Shown here: positions 28,495-36,890 of the stretch, one piece after another
Numbering within the stretch: the first letter of the stretch is position 1
Layout of the letters: the number at the start of each line of letters is the position of its first letter
NCBI GenBank assembly: GCA_019637395.1
Contig: JAHBVR010000009.1
Span: forward strand, 124,001 to 188,000
DNA from: Vulcanimicrobiota bacterium
GTDB taxonomy: Bacteria > Vulcanimicrobiota > Xenobia > Xenobiales > JADMJV01
Direction of reading: 5' to 3'
DNA length: 64,000 nt
Position numbers and translations under genes: made by a program
The notes under the pieces: model-generated
The model's database searches: none
The model's input: the letters and a program-made list of their open reading frames with translations, nothing else
What the model was told of the DNA's origin: nothing

Positions 28495-28892
28495 ATGGAG
28501 CAAGGCTCCTCCCGATGAATTACCGCATCTTTGGTGATCAGTGGACAATCTAAGCGCAGTGCGGTAGCAACAATCATCGTGTCCCAGGGATCCGAAGTAA
28601 AATGAAGTTGGTGAGACAGGGCCACGTCCTCAGCCAATAAGTCGGTAGTGTGCAAACCCTGGGCAAAAAATCGCTGGTCGATGTAGTCTTGGATAGAAAC
28701 GGTCAGACGAATTTTCCCCAGCTTCACCAGCAACGACATTTCCCAAAGGACGACGGCGGGTATCCAAATCGTTCTATCCCCGGAAACAGCTTCATCGAAG
28801 GCGCGCCGAACCCCCGGAGCAAGCTTGCCAAATTGAGAGGCTAGATACCACACCAGGGGATGAGTATCCGTCACCAAAACGGTTGGAATCAA
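28482..28892 (-). CDS. vapC: PIN-domain toxin (VapC family)
   Basis: The product has 136 residues. VapC toxins are ribonucleases held silent by their antitoxin. The PIN-domain acidic residues are visible: TDTHPLVWYL near the N-terminus, PAVVLWEMSLL in the middle, and FTSDPWDTMIVATAL with the second acidic cluster. Then LITKD follows. The gene overlaps the antitoxin by ATGA, so translation is coupled. It looks intact, unlike the two other VapC copies in the window. Confidence 0.9.
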   Translation of the reverse strand: MIPTVLVTDTHPLVWYLASQFGKLAPGVRRAFDEAVSGDRTIWIPAVVLWEMSLLVKLGKIRLTVSIQDYIDQRFFAQGLHTTDLLAEDVALSHQLHFTSDPWDTMIVATALRLDCPLITKDAVIHREEPCSIYWG

Positions 28893-29179
28893 AGCGAGTC
28901 AGCGCGCCGCCGCAAAGACTCCAGCAGCAGGCTGGAAGTACTTTCGTCACTTTCTACATCGGCAACCAGCACGACGGTACCCACCGGTGACCGAGCGGTA
29001 GCCGGGCGCTCATCGGCCCGGGCCATCAACCGGAGATACTCCTGATGGCTGAGCAAGACTGCGGCGACCTTGCCTCGATCGGTGATTTCGACGGTTTTAC
29101 CCGATTGGACAACTGACTGCACAAGGGGTAGAAACTTGCTTCGCGCTTCTGATTTCCCCAACCGAATGTTTTCAGGCAT
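28889..29179 (-). CDS. Phd/YefM-type antitoxin
   Basis: The product has 96 residues. The N-terminal Phd/YefM dimerisation and DNA-binding fold is seen in SEARSKFLPLVQSVVQSG, then VEITDRGKVAAVLLSHQEYLRL. The C-terminal half, which would wrap the toxin, is acidic and Ser-rich. It is the first gene of the pair. Its ATG lies about 6 bases downstream of a strong -10 box, so the mRNA may be leaderless. An inverted repeat overlapping the promoter suggests self-repression. Confidence 0.88.
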   Translation of the reverse strand: MPENIRLGKSEARSKFLPLVQSVVQSGKTVEITDRGKVAAVLLSHQEYLRLMARADERPATARSPVGTVVLVADVESDESTSSLLLESLRRRADSL

Positions 29180-29184
29180 TCGCC

Positions 29185-29215
29185 ATTGTACATCGAAAAA
29201 CGTACAATTGACAAG
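29185..29215 (-). promoter_or_regulatory. Antitoxin promoter with overlapping operator
   Basis: On the minus strand, TTGTCA is followed after 18 bases by TACAAT, a good sigma-70 promoter, ending 6 bases before the antitoxin ATG. Arms ATTGTAC (29185-29191) and GTACAAT (29202-29208), 17 bases centre to centre, form a perfect inverted repeat, and the first arm covers the -10 box. That arrangement fits antitoxin autorepression. The short distance predicts a transcript starting at or near the ATG. Confidence 0.65.
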
Positions 29216-29227
29216 ATAACCAGGGTG

Positions 29228-30667
29228 TTATCCCCTGGCGGTCTCTTTTTTGGGCTTATAGAGATGGGTGCAATGGCCAAAGAAAACGTCGGCCGCCTCC
29301 ATGAGCGTTTCGGAAGTGGTGGGATGGGCGTGGATGGTCAGACCGATGTCGGCGGCCAGGGCCCCCATTTCCAGGGCCAGCGTGGCTTCGGCGATCAATT
29401 CGCCGGCGCCCGATCCCACAATGCCCACACCTAGCAAGCGGCCGTCCTCCGGGTCGACGATCAATTTCGTCAGGCCGTTGGCGGCATTCAGGGTGAGGGC
29501 GCGGCCGGAGGCAGCCCAGGGGAACCTGGCCACCTCGTGCTTGATATTTTGATCTTTGCACTGCTGCTCGGTCAGCCCGGCCCAGGCCAGTTCCGGATCG
29601 GTGAAGACCACGGCCGGGATGGCCTGAGGTTCAAAATGGGCCTTGCTGCCGTGAATGACTTCGGCGGCCAGACGTCCCTGATGGGTGGCGCGGTGAGCCA
29701 GCATGGGGTCACCGGAGACATCGCCGATAGCGAAGATGTTGGATTCCTGGGTGCGTCCCTGACGGTCGGTCTTGATAAATCCGCGCCCATCGATCTCCAC
29801 CCTGGTATGTTCCAGGCCCAAATTCTCGGTATTGGGACGGCGTCCAATGGAGATGAGCACGCGCTCGAACTTCTCGCTGTAGGCCTCTCCTTCATTGGGA
29901 GTCAGCTTCACCTCGACTCCTTCACCGACATCTTTCATGGAAGTCACCTTGGTGTTGAGCAGCACGCGAGACATCTTTTCTTCGACGCTCTTTTGCAGCA
30001 CCCGCACCAGGTCACGGTCGGCCCCCGGCAACAGGCCCGAAGTGGCCTCCACCACCGTCACTTCGCTGCCCAGAGCGGCGTAAACGCTGCCCAACTCCAG
30101 ACCGATATAGCCACCTCCCACCACCAGCAGGCGCTTGGGAACTTCCTCCATGTCCAGAGCGCCGGTGGAATCCCACACTCGCGGCGATCCGATATTGAAT
30201 ATCGGCGGCAGAATCGGTCGCGAGCCGGTGGCCAGGATGGCCTTCTCGAACTTGACCACCCCGGTGTCCCCGTTCTGCAAAGTGACTTCCAGGCTGTGAG
30301 CGTCACGCAATTTGCCCTCGCCCTGCAGGTAGGTGACTTTGCGCTGCCTGGCCATGGTGCCGAGCCCACCTGTAAGTTTCTCCACCACCGAAGTCTTCCA
30401 GCCACGCAATTTTTCGAAGTCGATCTTGGGCGCGCCGAAAGTCACTCCATAGTGTTCCGCCTCCCTGGCCTCATGGATGACTTTGGCGGCGTGCAGCAAG
30501 GCTTTGGAGGGGATGCAGCCGCGATACAAGCAGACCCCACCCGGATTCGCTTCGCGGTTGACAAGCGTGACTTCCATTCCCAGGTCGGCGGCCATGAAGG
30601 CGGCAGCATAGCCGCCCGGGCCGCCTCCCAGCACCAGAACCTGGGTTGTTCTCTCAAATGTAGCCAT
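29228..30667 (-). CDS. lpdA: Dihydrolipoyl dehydrogenase (E3)
   Basis: The product has 479 residues. E3 reoxidises the dihydrolipoyl arms of the pyruvate dehydrogenase complex with NAD+. The FAD site is VLGGGPGGYAAAF. The redox disulphide is in GGVCLYRGCIPSKALLH (CxxxxC). The NAD site is VVGGGYIGLELGSVY. The C-terminal His-Glu pair lies in TIHAHPTTSETLMEAA. No lipoyl domain precedes it. It follows aceF after 3 bases, as the last gene of the pdh operon, and ends next to the toxin-antitoxin pair. Confidence 0.96.
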   Translation of the reverse strand: MATFERTTQVLVLGGGPGGYAAAFMAADLGMEVTLVNREANPGGVCLYRGCIPSKALLHAAKVIHEAREAEHYGVTFGAPKIDFEKLRGWKTSVVEKLTGGLGTMARQRKVTYLQGEGKLRDAHSLEVTLQNGDTGVVKFEKAILATGSRPILPPIFNIGSPRVWDSTGALDMEEVPKRLLVVGGGYIGLELGSVYAALGSEVTVVEATSGLLPGADRDLVRVLQKSVEEKMSRVLLNTKVTSMKDVGEGVEVKLTPNEGEAYSEKFERVLISIGRRPNTENLGLEHTRVEIDGRGFIKTDRQGRTQESNIFAIGDVSGDPMLAHRATHQGRLAAEVIHGSKAHFEPQAIPAVVFTDPELAWAGLTEQQCKDQNIKHEVARFPWAASGRALTLNAANGLTKLIVDPEDGRLLGVGIVGSGAGELIAEATLALEMGALAADIGLTIHAHPTTSETLMEAADVFFGHCTHLYKPKKETARG

Positions 30668-30670
30668 GAT

Positions 30671-32314
30671 TTACCCTTCGAAAAGCAATAGAGCGGGATT
30701 CTCCAGCGCTTCGCAGACAAAGCGCAGGAAGCGGGCCGCCTCGGCCCCGTCGATCAAGCGGTGGTCGTAGCTCAGGCTGAGCGGCAGCAGGGTGCGGGGC
30801 ACAAACTGGTCTTCCCGCCAGACCGCTTCCACTGAGGAACGCGAGACCCCCAGAATGGCTACTTCAGGCGGGTTCACGATCGGCGTGAAAGAGGTTCCGC
30901 CGATCCCGCCCAGGTTGGTAATCGTAAAACAACTGCCCTGAAGGTCATCGGGAGAGACCTTGCGATTGCGGGCTTTTTCCGCAATCACCTGAAGATCGGC
31001 CGAAATTTCGAAGATATTCTTACCGGAAACGTTCTTCACCACCGGCACCAGCAAGCCCCGCTCGGTATCCACGGCCACGCCGATGTTGAAGTATTTCTTG
31101 AAGATCACTTCTTCTTTGGCCAGATCGAGGCTGGCATTGAACTTGGGAAAGCGTTTCAGAGCCGACGCGCAGACCTTCATCAAGATGGCCGTCACCGTCA
31201 ACTTGCCGCCGGCCGCGCGCGCCTTGGGATCGAGCTTGACGCGCAGCTTTTCCAAATCGGTCACGTCGGCTTTGTCGAACTGGGTTACCATAGGGATGGT
31301 GGACCAGGCCTGAGCCATGTTTTCCGCGGTTTTCTTGCGGATACTGTTCATTCCCTCACGCTCAACTTCGCCGAACCTGGCGAAATCGGGCAGAGGCAGT
31401 ACCACCGGGCCACGCCACGCTCCCGGGCCGGCCGCCTGGCCGGGAGCCGGTTGCGCTTTGAGTAGCGCGCGCGCGTGCGCTTTGATATCGTCGTGGGAAA
31501 TTCGACCTTTGGGCCCGCTACCGCGCACCTGACTGACGTCCACCCCGATTTCGCGCGCCAGACGGCGGACGGTGGGAGATGCCGCCGCCGAACGTCCTGA
31601 CCTCACCGGCGGAGTGGTCGGTTTGGAGCTGCCGTTAGGAGCGGATTTGGCGGGGCTTGGAGCTACCGCTACCGGCGCCTGGGCCTTGCTTTCCGACTTG
31701 GCCGGTGCTTCGCTCGCGGCTACCCCGCTGACCGTCAAAATGACCTGCCCGGGGCTGGCCTTCTCACCTGCCTGGACATGAACTTTCTCGACTTTGCCGG
31801 CCACCCCGGTGGGCACTTCGATGGTGGCCTTATCCGTCTCGATCTCCAACATGGCGCTGTCGGCCTTGACCGAGTCTCCCACCTTGACCAGCACCGACAG
31901 AATGTTGGCCGAAGTGATATTTTCACCCAGGTCCGGGAGTTTGACGTCCTGAGGACCAGCCGCTTGGGCCGGAGCTTTGGGATTCTCGCCGGGCTTGGGT
32001 TCGTCCTGAAGCCTGGCTTCTTTGGCCGCCTGTTTTTGAGGCGCCTCTGCTTTCGGCGAGGCTTTCTGGGGAGCTTCTTCGCCCTCCAAAGTCAGCACCA
32101 CCTGGCCCACCGAAGCCTTGTCACCCGGTTTGACGAGGACGTGGCTGACTTTGCCGGCGACCGTCGAGGGCACCTCGATGGTCGCCTTATCCGTCTCGAT
32201 CTCGAGCACGGGCGTATCTTGCTTGATGGTGTCGCCAGGCTTCACCAGCACCGCCAGCACTCCGGCGGAGGAGATATTTTCGCCTAGATCAGGCAGTTTG
32301 AACTCGATCGACAT
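30671..32314 (-). CDS. aceF: Pyruvate dehydrogenase E2, dihydrolipoyl acetyltransferase
   Basis: The product has 547 residues. Two lipoyl domains are visible, each with the ETDKATIEVP lipoyl-lysine motif (near residues 42 and 158). Pro/Ala-rich linkers separate them. An E3-binding domain follows (SPTVRRLAREIGVD, GSGPKGRISHDDI), then the catalytic domain ending SLSYDHRLIDGAEAARFL, with the catalytic His and Asp. E. coli has three lipoyl domains and many bacteria one or two. The gene sits 10 bases from aceE and 3 from lpd, so one transcript encodes the complex. Confidence 0.96.
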   Translation of the reverse strand: MSIEFKLPDLGENISSAGVLAVLVKPGDTIKQDTPVLEIETDKATIEVPSTVAGKVSHVLVKPGDKASVGQVVLTLEGEEAPQKASPKAEAPQKQAAKEARLQDEPKPGENPKAPAQAAGPQDVKLPDLGENITSANILSVLVKVGDSVKADSAMLEIETDKATIEVPTGVAGKVEKVHVQAGEKASPGQVILTVSGVAASEAPAKSESKAQAPVAVAPSPAKSAPNGSSKPTTPPVRSGRSAAASPTVRRLAREIGVDVSQVRGSGPKGRISHDDIKAHARALLKAQPAPGQAAGPGAWRGPVVLPLPDFARFGEVEREGMNSIRKKTAENMAQAWSTIPMVTQFDKADVTDLEKLRVKLDPKARAAGGKLTVTAILMKVCASALKRFPKFNASLDLAKEEVIFKKYFNIGVAVDTERGLLVPVVKNVSGKNIFEISADLQVIAEKARNRKVSPDDLQGSCFTITNLGGIGGTSFTPIVNPPEVAILGVSRSSVEAVWREDQFVPRTLLPLSLSYDHRLIDGAEAARFLRFVCEALENPALLLFEG

Positions 32315-32324
32315 GGCGTCTCTC

Positions 32325-35030
32325 CTAGGAAATCATCGGATTGAGTTTATTGACGTCGACCTCGAGGTCTTTGATGGCTTGCTTGTAGACGTCCGACTTG
32401 ACCTTGCCCTGGCGCAGCAATTCAGCCAGCGCGCCCACCACCACGAAGCGGTGATCCACCTCGAAGAACTCGCGCAAACGCTTGCGCGTGTCACTGCGTC
32501 CGAAACCGTCAGTGCCTAGAGACACCAAGGGTTTGGGAATCCAGCGCGCCAGGGAGTCGGGCAGCATCTTCAGGTAATCTGAAGTGGCCACCACCACGCC
32601 CGGCTCCTTGCCCAAAGCCTGGGCAACGTAGGGAACCTTAGGCTGCTGATCGGCGTGGAGCAGATTATGGCGCTCCACCTCTTTACCGTCGCGGCGCAGC
32701 TCCTTGTAACTGGTGACGCTGAAGACCTCGGCCGAAACGCCGTATTTGTGTTCCAGCAATTCCTGAGCCAACACCGACTCCGTGAGCAAGGGACCGCTGC
32801 CCAGCAACTGGGCCATCGGCTTATCGCGATTGAGTTCGGACGGGCGCAGGCGATACATTCCCTTGAGAATGCCCTCTTCAGCCCCGGCCGGCATGGCCGG
32901 CTGAGCCATATTCTCATTGTAGACGCTCAGGTAGTAGAAGATCGACTCCTGGTCTTCATACATACGCTTGATACCGTCTTTGATGATCACGGCCAGTTCG
33001 TAAGCGTAAGCGGGGTCGTAACACATCAGATTGGGCACCGGATAGGCCAGCACGTGACTGTGGCCGTCCTGATGCTGCAGACCTTCGCCGTTGAGGGTGG
33101 TGCGGCCCGCGGTGGCGCCCAGCATGAAGCCTTTGCAACGCGAATCGGCGGCCAGCCAGATCAGATCGCCGATGCGCTGGAAGCCGAACATCGAGTAGAA
33201 GATGAAGAAAGGAATGGTCGGAATGCCGTGGGTGGCGTACGCCGTGCCGGCAGCCACGAAGCTCGACATAGAGCCGGCTTCGGTGATGCCCTCCTCGAGG
33301 ATCTGCCCGTCCTTGGTTTCCTTGTAGTAGAGCAGGCTATCGGAATCGACCGGGTCGTAGTTCTGGCCGACACTGGAGTAGATGCCGCACTGGCGGAAAA
33401 GCGACTCCATACCGAAAGTCCGGGCCTCATCGGGCACGATCGGCACTACATATTTGCCCATGCCGTCGTCCTTGAGCAGCTTGGTCAACGTGCGCACGAA
33501 GGCCATGGTGGTGCTCAGTTCGCGCCCGTTAGAACCGCCGTTGAACTCGTCAAAGATGCTGGCCTGAGGCATGGGCAGCTTGGGGCAGGCTTCGATGCGG
33601 TGCGGCAGACTGCCGCCGAGCTGCTTGCGCCGCTCGCGCAGGTAGCGCATCTCGGGGCTGTCCTCCGGTGGCTTATAGAAGGGCGCGTGCACCACCTCGT
33701 CGTCGGAAATCGGAATGCCAAAGCGAGTTCGGAAGGTTTTTAGCTCTTCTACGTTCAGCTTCTTCTGCTGATGGGTGATGTTACGGCCTTCACCGGCTTC
33801 GCCCAGGCCATAGCCCTTGATGGTCTTGGCCAAAATCACGGTGGGTTGGCCCTTGTGACGCACAGCCGCGTGGTAGGCGGCAAACACCTTCTCGGGATCG
33901 TGGCCGCCCCGGCGCAAGCGCTCCAACTGGTCGTCCGACATGTGCTTGACCATTTCCATCAGGCGCGGGTCTTTGCCGAAGAAATGCTCGCGCAGATAAG
34001 CGCCGGACTCGACGATATATTTTTGATACTCACCGTCCACCACTTCACCGGCCCGCTTGACCAGCAGCCCGTTCTTGTCGCTGCGCATGAGGTCATCCCA
34101 GGTATCGCCCCAGATGACTTTGATGACGTTCCAGCCGGCGCCGCGGAAGGCGGCTTCCAGCTCTTGAATGATCTTGCCGTTACCGCGTACCGGACCGTCC
34201 AGGCGCTGCAGATTGCAATTGATGACGAAGATCAGGTTGTCCAGCTTTTCGCGGGAAGCCAGCGTGATGGCGCCCAACGACTCAGGTTCGTCGGTTTCAC
34301 CATCGCCCAGGAAGGCCCACACTTTGCAGTCGTCTTTCGGCTTGAGACCGCGGTTTTCCAGATACCTGTTATAGCGGGCCTGGTAAATGGCTGTAATGGG
34401 GCCCAGACCCATGGATACGGTGGGGAACTCCCAAAAATTGGGCATCAGCCAGGGGTGCGGGTACGAGGAAGGCCCACCCGCCAGTTCCTGCCGGAATTTC
34501 TCCAACTGCTCGACATTGAGGCGTCCTTCCAGGAAGGCGCGAGCGTAGATACCGGGTGAGGCATGCCCCTGAATATAGACCATGTCGCCGGAGCGATGAT
34601 AATCCTTACCGCGCAAGAAGTGGTTGAAGGCGACCTCATAGAGGCTGGCGGCCGAGGCAAAGGTGGAGATGTGACCGCCGATGCCGCTCTCGTGCTGGTT
34701 GGCGCGTACCACCATGGCCATGGCGTTCCAGCGAATGATACTCTTGATACGCCGCTCGATCTCGCGGCTGCCGGGATAAGCGGGCTGCTTACTGGCCGGA
34801 ATGGTATTCATGTAGGGTGTGTTGGCCGAGAAGGGCAACACCACGCCTTTTTGATGAGCGTGAACGGCCAGTTCCTTGAGGATTTCAGCGACGCGCTGAT
34901 GGCCGCCGCTGTCCAGAACGTAGTCCAGGGAGTCAATCCACTCCTGACTCTCCAGCTCCTTAATTTCTTCTTCGTTCCACTCTTCGGCTGCTTGCACGGG
35001 GGCATTCCCGGGCGCCTCGATGATGTCCAT
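32325..35030 (-). CDS. aceE: Pyruvate dehydrogenase E1 component, homodimeric type
   Basis: The product has 901 residues, close to the 887 of E. coli AceE, and is the single-chain type. It decarboxylates pyruvate with thiamine diphosphate. The ThDP motif is seen as GDGETDEPESLGA, and further conserved stretches are GGHISTFASAA and EAGSMSSFVAAG. The ATG at 35030 is preceded by AAGGAG eight bases upstream. It begins the operon. The 147-base spacer to the divergent PEGA gene must hold its promoter, but I see no clear consensus. Confidence 0.96.
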   Translation of the reverse strand: MDIIEAPGNAPVQAAEEWNEEEIKELESQEWIDSLDYVLDSGGHQRVAEILKELAVHAHQKGVVLPFSANTPYMNTIPASKQPAYPGSREIERRIKSIIRWNAMAMVVRANQHESGIGGHISTFASAASLYEVAFNHFLRGKDYHRSGDMVYIQGHASPGIYARAFLEGRLNVEQLEKFRQELAGGPSSYPHPWLMPNFWEFPTVSMGLGPITAIYQARYNRYLENRGLKPKDDCKVWAFLGDGETDEPESLGAITLASREKLDNLIFVINCNLQRLDGPVRGNGKIIQELEAAFRGAGWNVIKVIWGDTWDDLMRSDKNGLLVKRAGEVVDGEYQKYIVESGAYLREHFFGKDPRLMEMVKHMSDDQLERLRRGGHDPEKVFAAYHAAVRHKGQPTVILAKTIKGYGLGEAGEGRNITHQQKKLNVEELKTFRTRFGIPISDDEVVHAPFYKPPEDSPEMRYLRERRKQLGGSLPHRIEACPKLPMPQASIFDEFNGGSNGRELSTTMAFVRTLTKLLKDDGMGKYVVPIVPDEARTFGMESLFRQCGIYSSVGQNYDPVDSDSLLYYKETKDGQILEEGITEAGSMSSFVAAGTAYATHGIPTIPFFIFYSMFGFQRIGDLIWLAADSRCKGFMLGATAGRTTLNGEGLQHQDGHSHVLAYPVPNLMCYDPAYAYELAVIIKDGIKRMYEDQESIFYYLSVYNENMAQPAMPAGAEEGILKGMYRLRPSELNRDKPMAQLLGSGPLLTESVLAQELLEHKYGVSAEVFSVTSYKELRRDGKEVERHNLLHADQQPKVPYVAQALGKEPGVVVATSDYLKMLPDSLARWIPKPLVSLGTDGFGRSDTRKRLREFFEVDHRFVVVGALAELLRQGKVKSDVYKQAIKDLEVDVNKLNPMIS

Positions 35031-35177
35031 CGTGAGCGCTCCTTCCTCTATTCCAGATTTGGCGGCCTTCGTTGCCCCATCAGCCTACCCTCCAAGAAGA
35101 CGAATCGCGGCCAATTAGAGGGAGACCCCGAACAAAGTACCGAAGTACCTACAATCCCGAGAAAAGGACCAGAGACC

Positions 35178-36845
35178 GTGTCGCAGCAGGGCTCCGACCA
35201 GAACAATTCAGAAAATTCCGCCGAACGGCCTCCTGTTCGGCCCATCAGTTTGCGTCCCGGCGAGTCTTCAGGCAACCTGGGCGGCTCTTCTGGGCCTTTA
35301 CCCGCTCCGCTCAAGTTGCAGCCGCTCGGCCGCCCGGGCGGTGGCCCCCCCGGCCCCATGGTCCGTCCCGGTTCCCAGCCGCCCAGCGGCAACCTGGGCG
35401 GACCGCCAGCCCCGCCACCAGGTGCCCCCAATTCAGGCTATCTCGGCCAGGGCCGCCCCCCCGGACCGCCGGCCGGCCCTCCTCCTTCGGCCGGCGCTTT
35501 TGCTCCGGCTGGTTCACCGCCTCCATCCGCTCCCCCGCCCGCCTCGGCCACCCCGAGCCGTATTGAATTCCAGCAACTCGAACTCAAGGGCACCAAGGCG
35601 GCCGCCGCGGGCAACGGACCTCCCGGCGTCAACATTCCCCCTCGCCCGGTCAACCATAAATCTGCTGAAAAGCCGCCCGAAGACCCCTCTGGAGTAGTCC
35701 CTCGCGACTGGCCTCCGCGCAAGGTCGACCTTACTGACGGACCCACCGGTACGGTGCCGGTTGATCAGATTTCCCCGGCACCGCGCTTCTTGCCAGGGCC
35801 CGAAGCCTCACCCGGACGTGGCCGCAACTCGGGAACTTTGCGCGCGCCCGAAGGCCCTCGCGCCCCGCTGGGACCGCCTCCGGATCTGGACGAGTCTCCC
35901 GCTCGCGGTGGTATAGAGACTGACTCCAAGGCAAGTTGGGGCGAAGGCGGCCAAACCACCCCCGGTGGAACCAAATTGCCCCGTCCCAAGCCACAAAGAG
36001 CGCCGATGGGCAAAGGCCCAATCATTCTGGTCACCGCCTTTGCGGCGGTGCTGTTGGCCGTGGTGATTTGGCCTCCCAAGAAGCCGGGAACCACGCCGCC
36101 GGTGGCCGTGACCGAAAGCGCCACTCCAGATCAGCCTGTGGCTGTCAGCACGCCAGGCGAAACTCCAGAATCGACCCTCAGCTCGACGCCGCAGCCGGAA
36201 CTGAGCCCGCTCGCGGCCAACCTGGCCTCAGAAACTCCGGAACCTCTCTTCAGCTCCACTCCGAAGCCGGAAGAAACGCCCGAACCGATCGAAACGCCTC
36301 GGCCGACTCCCAAGGTCGAGACGCCCAAACCGGTGGCCACTCCCTCTCCTAAGCCAGTCGCGGTCGTTACGCCGAAACCAGCCGAAACTCCCAAACCCGT
36401 GGCCGTGGTCACGCCCAAACCCGCGGCGACACCCAAACCGATTGCGGAGGATCCACCCGCCAAAAGCGATCAGCCCATCTGCAGCGTGCGAGTTTCGGTG
36501 AGTCCCGCCGACGTCGATGCCAAAGTCTACCTGGTCAACGACGTAGACCGCTACTCCGATCATAGTGCCGGCAGCGTGCGCCTGCAACAGGTCAAAAAAG
36601 GCAGCTACACCCTGAAAATCATTGCCAACGGCTACGAGACCTTCACCAAAAAGATGGATGTCAGCAAGGACCACAACCTCTCGGTCCGCCTCGAGCGCAT
36701 TCCGCCGCCACAGCCGGCCTACCAACCTCCGGCACCGGGCCCCAGCTACGACCCGGCGCCCTACAATCCACCGGCTCCGGCCCCCTACTATCCGCCTCCC
36801 GCCCCTTCCGGCGGCTCTTACCAAATCCAGGCCCCCGGAATCTAA
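35178..36845 (+). CDS. Pro-rich membrane protein with C-terminal PEGA domain
   Basis: The product has 555 residues. A long Pro/Gly-rich region (1-275) precedes one membrane span (GPIILVTAFAAVLLAVVIW). An extracytoplasmic TPKP-repeat linker follows (repeats of PKPxxTPKPVA), then a PEGA domain (SVRLQQVKKGSYTLKIIANG), then a Pro/Tyr-rich tail. PEGA domains occur in surface and cell-wall proteins. Start GTG 35178 is chosen for the AAAAGGA upstream. A longer open frame upstream lies antisense to aceE. A strong terminator follows at once. The linker length suggests the PEGA part reaches through the wall. Confidence 0.75.
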   Translation: MSQQGSDQNNSENSAERPPVRPISLRPGESSGNLGGSSGPLPAPLKLQPLGRPGGGPPGPMVRPGSQPPSGNLGGPPAPPPGAPNSGYLGQGRPPGPPAGPPPSAGAFAPAGSPPPSAPPPASATPSRIEFQQLELKGTKAAAAGNGPPGVNIPPRPVNHKSAEKPPEDPSGVVPRDWPPRKVDLTDGPTGTVPVDQISPAPRFLPGPEASPGRGRNSGTLRAPEGPRAPLGPPPDLDESPARGGIETDSKASWGEGGQTTPGGTKLPRPKPQRAPMGKGPIILVTAFAAVLLAVVIWPPKKPGTTPPVAVTESATPDQPVAVSTPGETPESTLSSTPQPELSPLAANLASETPEPLFSSTPKPEETPEPIETPRPTPKVETPKPVATPSPKPVAVVTPKPAETPKPVAVVTPKPAATPKPIAEDPPAKSDQPICSVRVSVSPADVDAKVYLVNDVDRYSDHSAGSVRLQQVKKGSYTLKIIANGYETFTKKMDVSKDHNLSVRLERIPPPQPAYQPPAPGPSYDPAPYNPPAPAPYYPPPAPSGGSYQIQAPGI

Positions 36846-36878
36846 GGAAAAGGCCCCGGCAAGCGGGGCCTTTTCCTT
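36844..36878. terminator. Strong bidirectional intrinsic terminator
   Basis: AAGGAAAAGGCCCCG (36844-36858) pairs perfectly with CGGGGCCTTTTCCTT (36864-36878) around a 5-base loop. The stem is 15 base pairs, with A/T runs on both outer sides, so it can stop transcription from both converging genes: the PEGA gene (plus) and the TPR gene (minus). Confidence 0.92.
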
Positions 36879-36890
36879 GTCCGGCGATTC

